Assembly (NCBI GenBank): GCA_024640205.1
Contig: JAHEFL010000042.1
Coordinates: 1 to 9,394 of the forward strand
Direction: 5' to 3'
DNA from: Flavobacteriales bacterium
Lineage (GTDB): Bacteria > Bacteroidota > Bacteroidia > Flavobacteriales_F > PHOS-HE28
DNA length: 9,394 nucleotides
Both the position numbers and the translations under genes were made by a program. The notes under the pieces are model-generated. The model was not told where the DNA came from, did not search any database, and saw only the letters and a program-made list of their open reading frames with translations. Below are positions 1-6,456 of this stretch, one piece after another. Every line of letters begins with the position of its first letter. Position 1 is the stretch's first letter.

Positions 1-693
1 ATGAGGGTAGTGTTCCCCTACGCAGCAATGGCGTTGACGCTGGTCGTCCTGGGGGTCATGGTCCGATACAGCCCATTGCCGGAGATCGAACCGGAGGAGG
101 CGCCGGAGGCTGAGGAGGACAAAGGTGGGGTCATGTCCTATCCTTATCTGGTCCTGGGTGTTGTAGCCCTTTTCCTTTACGTGGGTGTGGAAGTGATCGC
201 TGGTGATACCATCGGGCTGTATGGCCAGTCACAGGGTATCCCGCTGGACGAAGCCAAACATCTGACGAGCTATACGCTGGCGGCCATGGTGCTCGGTTAT
301 ATTCTCGGTATTGTGACCATTCCGCGATTGATCGACCAAGGAATGGCGCTGACCCTTTCCGCAGCTACCGGGATCATCCTAAGTTTGATCGCATTGTCGA
401 TCGACGGGAAGCCTTCCGTAATGTGCATTGCCTTATTGGGCTTTGCTAATGCCTTGGTGTGGCCTGCCATTTGGCCGCTGGCCATCAGGGGATTGGGAAA
501 GCATACCAGAACGGGTTCGGCGCTCCTGATCATGGCCATTTCCGGGGGCGCATTATTGCCCATCCTATACGGGCGCCTCAGCGATATTTCCACCATCGGT
601 CCGCAGCAGGCGTATTGGATCCTCATTCCCTGTTACTTATTCATCGGCTGGTACGCCCTTGCGGGATCGAAACGGAATGCCTGGGGGAGATAG
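1..693 (+). CDS. Sugar MFS transporter, FucP/GluP type (5'-truncated)
   Basis: This is the C-terminal half of an inner-membrane proton-coupled sugar permease of the FucP (fucose/glucose/galactose) branch of the major facilitator superfamily. The visible 230 residues start within what looks like helix 6 (about 4-22), followed by a charged acidic cytoplasmic linker (PEIEPEEAPEAEED, about 27-40) and helices near 46-66, 90-107, 115-132, 138-160, 172-190 and 203-220. Features typical of the family are the FLYVGVEV segment in helix 7, GFANALVWPAIWPLAIRGLG in helix 10 and the ISGGALLPILYGRLSD stretch in helix 11. Full family members are around 400-440 residues, so roughly 190-200 residues lie upstream of the window and the ATG at base 1 is almost certainly internal. 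No terminator is apparent after the stop. The substrate cannot be told from this half; glucose, galactose, fucose or N-acetylglucosamine are all possible. Confidence 0.88.
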   Translation: MRVVFPYAAMALTLVVLGVMVRYSPLPEIEPEEAPEAEEDKGGVMSYPYLVLGVVALFLYVGVEVIAGDTIGLYGQSQGIPLDEAKHLTSYTLAAMVLGYILGIVTIPRLIDQGMALTLSAATGIILSLIALSIDGKPSVMCIALLGFANALVWPAIWPLAIRGLGKHTRTGSALLIMAISGGALLPILYGRLSDISTIGPQQAYWILIPCYLFIGWYALAGSKRNAWGR

Positions 694-768
694 GGTAGGC
701 GGTATGACTTGCATGTGCTGTGTTGAAAAGTGAAGCGTTCCTTCAAAAACCCTCGTAGAAGGCTCCAT

Positions 769-776
769 TACCTTCG
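769..776 (+). promoter_or_regulatory. Candidate Bacteroidota -7 promoter box
   Basis: TACCTTCG differs at one base from the Bacteroidota -7 consensus TAnnTTTG and lies about 34 bases before the lipoprotein start at 811. No TTG -33 element is visible at the expected spacing, so this is a weak call. It is the only plausible promoter seen in the 117-base gap after the permease. A short inverted repeat (GAAGG at 758-762, CCTTC at 771-775) overlaps it. Confidence 0.25.
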
Positions 777-810
777 ACCCCGGTATCCCACCAACAATTG
801 AATTCATAGC

Positions 811-1704
811 ATGATGGCGTTTTCACGATCCCATCCCGTCCTCTTACTTTGTTTTGGACTTTTGATCACTGGCTGTGGAAGCCCTGACGCCACGGAGAGC
901 GAGGCTGAGGTGAATGTTCCGGAGCCTCCCAAAGAAAACGAAGTGGTTGCGATCGGAGGACGCACGTTCAGTATTCCCTCACCGGTTCAGGCTGCGTTCG
1001 CGATCAAGAATTCGGGCCTGAAGTACCAGCGTGATCTCACGGTTCCCTTGGATCGTGGCGCTTCACTTGTGGGCAAAATGCAACAAGCCACCTTGCTTGG
1101 CATGTACGGTGCGGATATGGCCTATGTGACCGTCCATAACGATGGACAGCGTGCATTGGCCACCTTGCAGGCTATCGAAAAGCTGGGAGGGGAACTGGAA
1201 CTGGGCAATGCGTTCGATCGTTCCTTGTTGGACCGCTTCAAGCGCAACGTCGGCAGTGAGGATAGTCTTCTCCGCTTCAGTGGGACCGCTTTCCGCGCAG
1301 CGGATGAATACCTCAAGAACAATGAGCGGGATGATGTCAGCACCTTGGTCCTTGTCGGTGGTTGGGTGGAATCCATGCACTTGACGCTGGCTGATCCAGC
1401 GGCGGCCAAGACCGAGAAGTTGACGCAGCGCATTGGCGAACAGAAAAGCACTCTGGACGGGATGGTCGCATTGCTGAGGGAAATTGAAGAAGATGGGGCG
1501 AACGCAGCCTTGGTGAATGCTTTGGTGGAATTGCAGGCGGAGTATACTGACATAAGCCCGACCTACACGTATGAGAAACCCGTTACGGATCCAGCCAGCC
1601 GGACCACTTATATCAACAGTGTGACCGCCGTATCCGTATCAGAGGAGAAAATGGCATCCATCGCGGCCAAGGTTTTGGCCATTCGTTCCATGATCCTTGC
1701 CTGA
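811..1704 (+). CDS. Conserved Bacteroidota lipoprotein of unknown function
   Basis: This is a 297-residue predicted lipoprotein. A short basic N-terminus and a hydrophobic stretch (10-20) end in the lipobox LITGC with Cys22 as the lipidated residue, and Gly at +2 fits outer-membrane sorting. The mature protein has a low-complexity acidic/Pro linker (about 24-45), then a mostly helical domain. Recognisable blocks are IPSPVQAAFAIKNSGLKY (54-71), LLGMYGADMAYVTV (95-108), a DSLLRFSGTAF region (151-161) and LVLVGGWVESMHLTL (180-194). I recall a family with this block order (SPxQ, YGADLxY, GGWVE) as a conserved hypothetical in Bacteroidota; no activity is known to me. ATG codons at 811 and 814 are both possible, and neither has a clear ribosome binding site. 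The stop is 4 bases before the next gene's ATG, so the two are probably cotranscribed. Confidence is high for a gene and low for function. Confidence 0.85.
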   Translation: MMAFSRSHPVLLLCFGLLITGCGSPDATESEAEVNVPEPPKENEVVAIGGRTFSIPSPVQAAFAIKNSGLKYQRDLTVPLDRGASLVGKMQQATLLGMYGADMAYVTVHNDGQRALATLQAIEKLGGELELGNAFDRSLLDRFKRNVGSEDSLLRFSGTAFRAADEYLKNNERDDVSTLVLVGGWVESMHLTLADPAAAKTEKLTQRIGEQKSTLDGMVALLREIEEDGANAALVNALVELQAEYTDISPTYTYEKPVTDPASRTTYINSVTAVSVSEEKMASIAAKVLAIRSMILA

Positions 1705-1708
1705 ACCC

Positions 1709-2128
1709 ATGTATAGGTCAACGTTCCTTATCCTCTCGTTCCTCGGGGCATTCGCTGCCCAGGCCCAGTCCGGTATGTGTGGTACCATTGCGGATCGGTG
1801 CGAAAAGCATATATCCGAGGCCTACATCCCGGACGGTCAGTTCTATCGTGCCCTCTTGAACGGGGATGAAATGGCTGAATTCGGATTGACCCTGTACGGC
1901 GGGTCAACCTATCGTGTGGCGGCTTGCAGTGGTGATAGCGACGGTGTCCTGATATTCCACGTGGTGGACAAGGAAGGCAACGTCTTGTTCACGAATAAGG
2001 ACCATGGCAATGCGCCGTACTGGGACCTTGCAGTGGCACATACATTGGATGTGACGGTCGAGGCTACCTTGGACCCTGCGAAAGCTGGAAGTGGCTGCGC
2101 GGTGCTTCTGATCGGTTTCAAGCGATAA
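1709..2128 (+). CDS. Small exported protein, partner of the upstream lipoprotein
   Basis: This is a 139-residue protein with a clean Sec signal peptide (residues 1 to about 19-21, hydrophobic core FLILSFLGAFA, cleavage near AQA-Q). The mature part carries YIPDGQFYRALLNGDEMAEF (39-58), LYGGSTYRVAACSG (62-75), a predicted beta-rich stretch with FTNKDHGNAPYWDL (94-107) and a final GCAVLLIGFKR. The four cysteines (24, 31, 73, 130) could form disulfides. The shape suggests a small beta-sandwich resembling pre-peptidase or carbohydrate-binding folds, but this is inference. I recall similar proteins with the YxxDGQxYRA, YGGSTYR and NAPYWD motifs in Bacteroidota as uncharacterised. I chose ATG 1709 because the signal peptide then starts normally; a TTG at 1697 in the same frame would overlap the upstream gene and add four residues. 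The gene is coupled to the lipoprotein (4-base gap) and followed by a terminator. Confidence 0.83.
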   Translation: MYRSTFLILSFLGAFAAQAQSGMCGTIADRCEKHISEAYIPDGQFYRALLNGDEMAEFGLTLYGGSTYRVAACSGDSDGVLIFHVVDKEGNVLFTNKDHGNAPYWDLAVAHTLDVTVEATLDPAKAGSGCAVLLIGFKR

Positions 2129-2152
2129 CGGAACCGTCCATACGCAACCTTG

Positions 2153-2183
2153 AGGCGCCCCTCCCGTAAAGAGGGGCGCTTTT
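2153..2183 (+). terminator. Rho-independent terminator
   Basis: A perfect 9-bp GC-rich stem (GCGCCCCTC at 2155-2163 with GAGGGGCGC at 2171-2179), extendable by a G-U and an A-U pair, closes a 7-base loop and runs into TTTT and further T-rich sequence. It lies 25 bases after the secreted-protein stop and 25 bases before the ABC transporter start, so it ends the lipoprotein/secreted-protein transcript. Confidence 0.9.
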
Positions 2184-2207
2184 CTATTTCCGGTCCTATC
2201 CATTTTC

Positions 2208-5200
2208 ATGAGCGAGAAGATCCTCAACGCCCTCCTTCAGTTGTTCGCCATCATAGCCAGGGGCGATGCTGTGGCCGAGGGTGCGCGTCCGGAGAATGCA
2301 GCCATTCTTGAACGCTTTTTGCGCAAGCAGTTCACTGCGGAAACCGCCGCTATGCACATGGAACGCTATCAGTCGTTCGTGCAGGAATTCCATTCGAACA
2401 GCGGTAAAGGGAAGAGCGGCAGGAAAAGGACATCGCTGAATTCGGTGAAGGTGCTGAAGATCTGCACCCAGATAAACGAGGAACTGAACCAGCATCAGAA
2501 ATTCGTTGTACTTATTCATCTGTTGGAGTTCATCCAAGCTGGTTCGGATGAAACTGAGCAGGAAGCAGAGTTCGTAGCTACGGTTGCCGGCACCTTCAAT
2601 ATCGCACAGCAGGATTTCCAGCATTGCCGTGCTTTCGTTCTGCAGGAACGGTCTGGTCGTGCGGATGAGGACCACCTGCTCTATATCGATGCAGCGGTTG
2701 AGAGGGGAATGACCAAGGCCCGTCACCTGCACTCTCATGGATTGGATGGAGAGATGCGGGTCCTGCACGTTCCTAGTGTCAATCTGTACGTCATGCGGTA
2801 CTCGGGTTCGGACGAAGTACTCCTGAACGGGCATCGCATGACCCCGGACAGCAATTACGTGCTGAGCAACGGGAGCAGCATCCGACCACCCACCGGTGTC
2901 CCGATCTACTACAGTGATATTCTGGGGTCGTTCATGAGCCGGAACGGCCGACCGCGGATCGTTTTCAAGGCGGATGCCATCGAGTATGTGTTCCCGAACG
3001 GCCGGCAGGGATTGCACGAGTTGCGGATGGCCGAGACCGGCGGGAAGCTCATCGGTATCATGGGTGGCAGTGGCAGTGGCAAAAGCACTCTGCTCAACGT
3101 GCTGAACGGTAATCTCAGACCAAGCCGGGGCCGGGTCACCATCAATGGTATAGATGTCCATTCGGAGCGTGATCGTATACGCGGCGTCATTGGCCATGTG
3201 AGCCAGGATGACCTGCTCATTGAGGAGCTTACCGTGTTCCAGAACCTGTTCTTCAACGCCATGCTCTGCTTCGGCGACCAGGGTAAGGAACAAGTGACGG
3301 AGCGAGTGCTTCGCATGTTGCAGACCCTGGGTCTTTTTGAAACCAAGGACCTGAAAGTCGGAAGTCCACTGGACAAGACGATCAGCGGGGGACAGCGGAA
3401 GCGCCTCAATATCGCGCTCGAACTCATCAGGGAGCCCAGTGTCCTGTTCGTGGATGAACCGACAAGTGGCCTGAGTTCAAGGGATTCGGAGAACATCATG
3501 GACCTTCTGAAGGAGCTGGCCTTGAAAGGCAGGTTGGTCTTTACGGTCATTCATCAACCATCGTCGGATATCTTCAAACTATTCGACCGCCTGCTCCTCA
3601 TGGACCAGGAAGGGCACCCTGTTTATTATGGTGACCCTGTGGATGCCGTGGTGTACTTCAAACGGGTCACCGGACAGGTGAATTCCGAGGTAGGGCAATG
3701 CGGAGCCTGCGGAAATGTGAACCCTGAACAGATCTTCAATATACTGGAGGCGCGGCTGGTGGATGAGTACGGGAACGAAACGGATCAAAGACGGATCAGC
3801 CCCGACGCATGGAACGAGGTGTTCCGTGCCCAAATGGAAGGCCGCGTGGCCCAGGTGCCGCTGGAACACAGTATTCCGAAAAGCACCTTCACCGTTCCAA
3901 GAAGGTGGCGTCAGTTCAAGGTCTATTTCAAGCGCGATCTCCTGAGCAAACTGGCCAATCGGCAATATGTGCTGATCAACCTCATCGAAGCACCTGCTCT
4001 GGCCTTCCTGATGTCATTCTTCCTGAAGTTCCATCACGTATCCGATGACTCCACAGGTGGCTACATCTTCCGGGAGAATGATAACATTCCACAATACCTA
4101 TTCATTGCAGTGATCGTGGCCCTTTTCCTGGGCCTTACGGTTAGTGCGGAGGAGATCATTCGGGACCGCAAGATCCTCCAGCGTGAAAAATTCCTTGATC
4201 TCAGTTGGATGAGCTACCTGATGAGCAAGGTGGGCATTCTGTTCATGATCAGTGCGTTGCAGACCGTGCTATTCGTGATCGTGGGGAATAGTATCCTGGG
4301 CATCCAGGGTCTCGGGCTTGTGCATTGGGTCCTTCTCTTCAGTACATCCTGTTTTGCGAACGTACTGGGGCTGAATGTCAGCGCGAGTTTCAACAGTGCC
4401 AAGGTGATCTATATCATGATCCCGGTATTGATCATTCCGCAACTATTGTTCAGCGGGATCATCGTGAAATTCGATAAGCTCCATCCGTGGTTCTCATCGG
4501 AGAAAAGCGTTCCACTGATCGGGAATATCATGGCCTCGCGTTGGGCCTATGAAGGATTGGCCGTCACCCAGTTCATGGAGAATGAGTACGAGAAGAATTT
4601 TTACGGGTTCGATCAACGGATGAAGACCGCCAACTGGAAGAAGGACCTATGGTTGAAGGAATTGAACAATCGGGTCGGTGACGTGCGACGGGCCTTGGAC
4701 GGGAATGGGGACGATGTGGATATGGCAAGTGACCTGGCATTGATCAAAAGGGAAATTGAACATGAGCAGGAACAACTGAGGGGATTCGTGTTCGAGGACA
4801 TCGGCAAGTTGGACCCCGAGCTCGTCACTGTGGATGTATTGGATGACCTTGAAGGAAAGCTCCAGATACTGGTGGAACATTATAGGCGGACGTACCGTGA
4901 AGCGGAAAAATTGAAGGAGGACCGGATCATGAGCATGACCTCGGACCCCGAAGCGCGCACAGCGTACTTCGCCTTGTTGGATAACTATCGGAACGAGAGC
5001 CTATCCGATATGGTGACCAATAAGAACGATGTGCATGTCATCGTCCCGTACCGTGGTGAACTTGTACGAAAGAGTGATCCGGTCTACCTGGAACCGGAAC
5101 ACTCCGGTTTTTTCGGTGCCCAATTCTACGCGCCGAGCAAGTGGCTTTTCGGCCAACGGATCCCAACGCTTTGGGCCAATACAATGGTCTTGTGGGCCAT

Positions 5201-5282
5201 GGCACTGCTACTTGGACTGGCTCTGCAGTTCGAATTGTTCCCCAGGACCCTGAAAGCCATTTCGGCCCGTACGGATCATTGA
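2208..5282 (+). CDS. ABCG-type half transporter with TerB-like/FHA-like N-terminus
   Basis: This is a 1024-residue inner-membrane ABC transporter in NBD-TMD order, expected to act as a dimer. Residues 1-145 form a helical TerB-like region. About 183-226 resembles the second half of an FHA domain (DEVLLNGHRM, then LSNGSSIR). The nucleotide-binding domain (250-480) has Walker A GGSGSGKST (286-294), Q-loop Gln333, signature SGGQRKR (393-399), Walker B LFVDEP (413-418) and H-loop His449 in IHQPSSD, a pattern typical of ABCG/White proteins. The D-loop reads SGLSS (420-424) where SGLD is usual. A CGACGNVNPEQ block (498-508) adds a CxxC pair. Helices lie near 588-606, 628-645, 669-691, 702-720 and 733-754, then a polar, charged ~230-residue segment rich in heptad-like stretches, and a last helix at 988-1007. 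Family transporters usually have a much shorter loop there. The substrate is unknown. The start lies 25 bases after a terminator, so the promoter must overlap it or expression relies on readthrough. Confidence 0.9.
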   Translation: MSEKILNALLQLFAIIARGDAVAEGARPENAAILERFLRKQFTAETAAMHMERYQSFVQEFHSNSGKGKSGRKRTSLNSVKVLKICTQINEELNQHQKFVVLIHLLEFIQAGSDETEQEAEFVATVAGTFNIAQQDFQHCRAFVLQERSGRADEDHLLYIDAAVERGMTKARHLHSHGLDGEMRVLHVPSVNLYVMRYSGSDEVLLNGHRMTPDSNYVLSNGSSIRPPTGVPIYYSDILGSFMSRNGRPRIVFKADAIEYVFPNGRQGLHELRMAETGGKLIGIMGGSGSGKSTLLNVLNGNLRPSRGRVTINGIDVHSERDRIRGVIGHVSQDDLLIEELTVFQNLFFNAMLCFGDQGKEQVTERVLRMLQTLGLFETKDLKVGSPLDKTISGGQRKRLNIALELIREPSVLFVDEPTSGLSSRDSENIMDLLKELALKGRLVFTVIHQPSSDIFKLFDRLLLMDQEGHPVYYGDPVDAVVYFKRVTGQVNSEVGQCGACGNVNPEQIFNILEARLVDEYGNETDQRRISPDAWNEVFRAQMEGRVAQVPLEHSIPKSTFTVPRRWRQFKVYFKRDLLSKLANRQYVLINLIEAPALAFLMSFFLKFHHVSDDSTGGYIFRENDNIPQYLFIAVIVALFLGLTVSAEEIIRDRKILQREKFLDLSWMSYLMSKVGILFMISALQTVLFVIVGNSILGIQGLGLVHWVLLFSTSCFANVLGLNVSASFNSAKVIYIMIPVLIIPQLLFSGIIVKFDKLHPWFSSEKSVPLIGNIMASRWAYEGLAVTQFMENEYEKNFYGFDQRMKTANWKKDLWLKELNNRVGDVRRALDGNGDDVDMASDLALIKREIEHEQEQLRGFVFEDIGKLDPELVTVDVLDDLEGKLQILVEHYRRTYREAEKLKEDRIMSMTSDPEARTAYFALLDNYRNESLSDMVTNKNDVHVIVPYRGELVRKSDPVYLEPEHSGFFGAQFYAPSKWLFGQRIPTLWANTMVLWAMALLLGLALQFELFPRTLKAISARTDH

Positions 5283-5284
5283 TG

Positions 5285-5313
5285 CGCACTGCTCTTCCGG
5301 ACAGTGCGGTTTT
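5285..5313. terminator. Probable terminator between convergent genes
   Basis: A 7-bp stem (CGCACTG at 5285-5291, CAGTGCG at 5302-5308) with a 10-base loop is followed by G and TTTT on the plus strand, directly after the ABC transporter stop at 5282. The reverse strand lacks a good T run after the stem, so it should mainly serve the transporter; the siaC transcript may use it only weakly. Confidence 0.6.
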
Positions 5314-5331
5314 CCTTCGCGCTGCAGGCCT

Positions 5332-5724
5332 CTATTGACCGTTCACCTCCTCGATCAGGATCATCTTGAAAGGAACGTTGATGATACCGGCGTAGTCCTC
5401 GCCTGCCTCCAACATGTCCTCATCATCTTCCTCGTAGTGCCAGAGGATCGTCACCTCGTTGCCCGCCGCCCGAATAGCCTCCAGTTTCTTGAACACATCG
5501 AGTATGCATTTCGAGGAACTCGTGTTGAAGTATTCCAATTGGACATGCAATGCGGTCTTGCTTTGAGGCGACCGTGAATACCCATCGATCCAGTCGATCA
5601 GCGGCTTGTAAAAGTCGATCGAATTCTCCGGTATCGATCGCCCTTTGATCTCCAACATGCCCGTATTCGGGTCCAGATCGATGTGGGGTGTTTTCGGTGT
5701 GCCTTCAAGGCGTAAGGGACCCAT
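5332..5724 (-). CDS. siaC: SiaC-family regulatory phosphoprotein (DUF1987)
   Basis: This is a 130-residue cytoplasmic protein matching the SiaC/DUF1987 family. Visible family features are TPHIDLDPNTGMLEIKGRSI (12-31), a PENSIDFYKPLIDWIDGY helix, the beta strand and switch segment LEYFNTSSSK (63-72), the helix ILDVFKKLEAI, and VTILWHYEEDDEDMLEAGED (91-110). The fold resembles anti-sigma-factor antagonists (SpoIIAA/STAS-like). In Pseudomonas aeruginosa, SiaC is phosphorylated by SiaB at a threonine that I recall as T68 and, when unphosphorylated, binds and activates the diguanylate cyclase SiaD. Here Thr68 sits at the same number in the NTSSS segment, so the phospho-acceptor appears conserved. 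The gene follows siaB with an 11-base gap on the same strand, consistent with an operon. No SiaD-like GGDEF protein is present in the window, so the downstream target is unknown. Confidence 0.88.
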   Translation of the reverse strand: MGPLRLEGTPKTPHIDLDPNTGMLEIKGRSIPENSIDFYKPLIDWIDGYSRSPQSKTALHVQLEYFNTSSSKCILDVFKKLEAIRAAGNEVTILWHYEEDDEDMLEAGEDYAGIINVPFKMILIEEVNGQ

Positions 5725-5735
5725 GGTGTCGTGGT

Positions 5736-6287
5736 CTATGATGTCACGTTAACGTTCAAACTGAAGAATGCGCTGTCCTTGTCGATCGGCACGAACCCGT
5801 ATTCCAATTTCGCACCGCTCTTCCGCGCAATGTCTATCATCCCCAAGCCCCCTCCACCACGGGTGCCATAGCGCCCGTCCGCAAGCGTAGTCTTGTAGAG
5901 GTCCCGCAGTTCCTCTGAATTCAATGCATTGATCCTATCAAGATGCTGTTTCAGGCGCTCCACATCGCCGCCGGCCATGAGGTTTCCGGAAAGCACTGAA
6001 TAGCCGTTATCCAAGTGAGCGATCATCACCACTCCATGGGGATCAGGATCCATGGATCCTTCACCTTGGCCGATCACCGTTTTATGGTGATAGAGATTTT
6101 GCAAACACTCCATCACGACATTGAAGACCCTCTTCCTGGACCGCCCATCCGGCTCGATCAGTTCCATCTTATGTTCCACCATGCCAAGCAGTGCGGTGAT
6201 GAGCTCCGTGGTAAGACTCCCTTTGAACGACAACATGATCCGTTGTCGCTCAAGCTCGTCGTACAGGTCGTGTATCCGGTCGATCAT
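5736..6287 (-). CDS. siaB: SiaB-family protein kinase (DUF6272, GHKL fold)
   Basis: This is a cytoplasmic kinase of the histidine-kinase-like ATPase fold related to anti-sigma kinases such as SpoIIAB, expected to phosphorylate the SiaC encoded next to it. Counting from the chosen start (183 residues), it has the opening LYDELERQRIMLSFKGSLTT, an N-box-like helix NVVMECLQNLYHHK with Glu60 and Asn64, a central strand region VVMIAHLDNGYSVLSGNL, and the glycine-rich lid GTRGGGGLGMIDIARKSG (142-159) that would contact ATP phosphates. ATG at 6287 is preferred because the family begins only a few residues before the LYDELE helix. The frame stays open to an ATG at 6350 that would add 21 residues (204 in all), and neither start has a well-spaced ribosome binding site. 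It is the first gene of the siaB-siaC pair, divergent from the methyltransferase operon. No SiaA-type phosphatase lies nearby to reverse its action. Confidence 0.86.
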   Translation of the reverse strand: MIDRIHDLYDELERQRIMLSFKGSLTTELITALLGMVEHKMELIEPDGRSRKRVFNVVMECLQNLYHHKTVIGQGEGSMDPDPHGVVMIAHLDNGYSVLSGNLMAGGDVERLKQHLDRINALNSEELRDLYKTTLADGRYGTRGGGGLGMIDIARKSGAKLEYGFVPIDKDSAFFSLNVNVTS

Positions 6288-6381
6288 ACCCAAGCGGAAG
6301 TACTCCTTGCTGCAGAGGTGCAACAAAGAAAACGGCGCCCTGATGATCATGGCCTCTGGTGAAGGTTAGTTATCCACGTAA

Positions 6382-6415
6382 TTGTCAACCCACCCGAGGC
6401 CAGGGATTACTTTCG
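6382..6415 (+). promoter_or_regulatory. Candidate promoter for methyltransferase-ZIP operon
   Basis: TACTTTCG at 6408-6415 differs by one base from the Bacteroidota -7 box TAnnTTTG, and a TTG at 6382-6384 lies 23 bases upstream as a possible -33 element, slightly wide. The box ends 41 bases before the ATG at 6457, a normal leader length. It sits in the gap between the divergent siaB and methyltransferase genes. No equally good box was found facing siaB; TACTTCCG on the minus strand just before its ATG would leave an almost leaderless mRNA. Confidence 0.42.
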
Positions 6416-6456
6416 CGGACTGTTCACGTTCGTCCCGGCAAGGACGTTCTTAACCC

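Noticed and set aside
1..3. ATG at base 1 as a real start of the sugar transporter
   Set aside because: The protein begins in what aligns with helix 6 of the 12-helix fold, so this Met is internal and the gene is cut by the window edge.
758..775. GAAGG/CCTTC inverted repeat after the sugar transporter as a terminator
   Set aside because: The stem is only 5 bp, the loop is 8 bases and there is no T run.
2196..3293. A 365-codon open frame on the minus strand antisense to the ABC transporter N-terminus
   Set aside because: It lies fully opposite a strand with clear ABC motifs, has no domain-like composition or signal, and long antisense frames are common opposite genes with this base bias. It also runs through the start region and has no promoter.
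2909..3550. A 213-codon minus-strand frame opposite the ATPase domain
   Set aside because: Its Ser/Arg/Pro-rich composition is typical of an out-of-frame shadow, and the plus strand there encodes intact Walker and signature motifs.
6288..6350. N-terminal extension of SiaB to ATG 6350
   Set aside because: It would add 21 residues with no counterpart in the family as I recall it. It is kept as an alternative start in the gene entry and not called as the main one.
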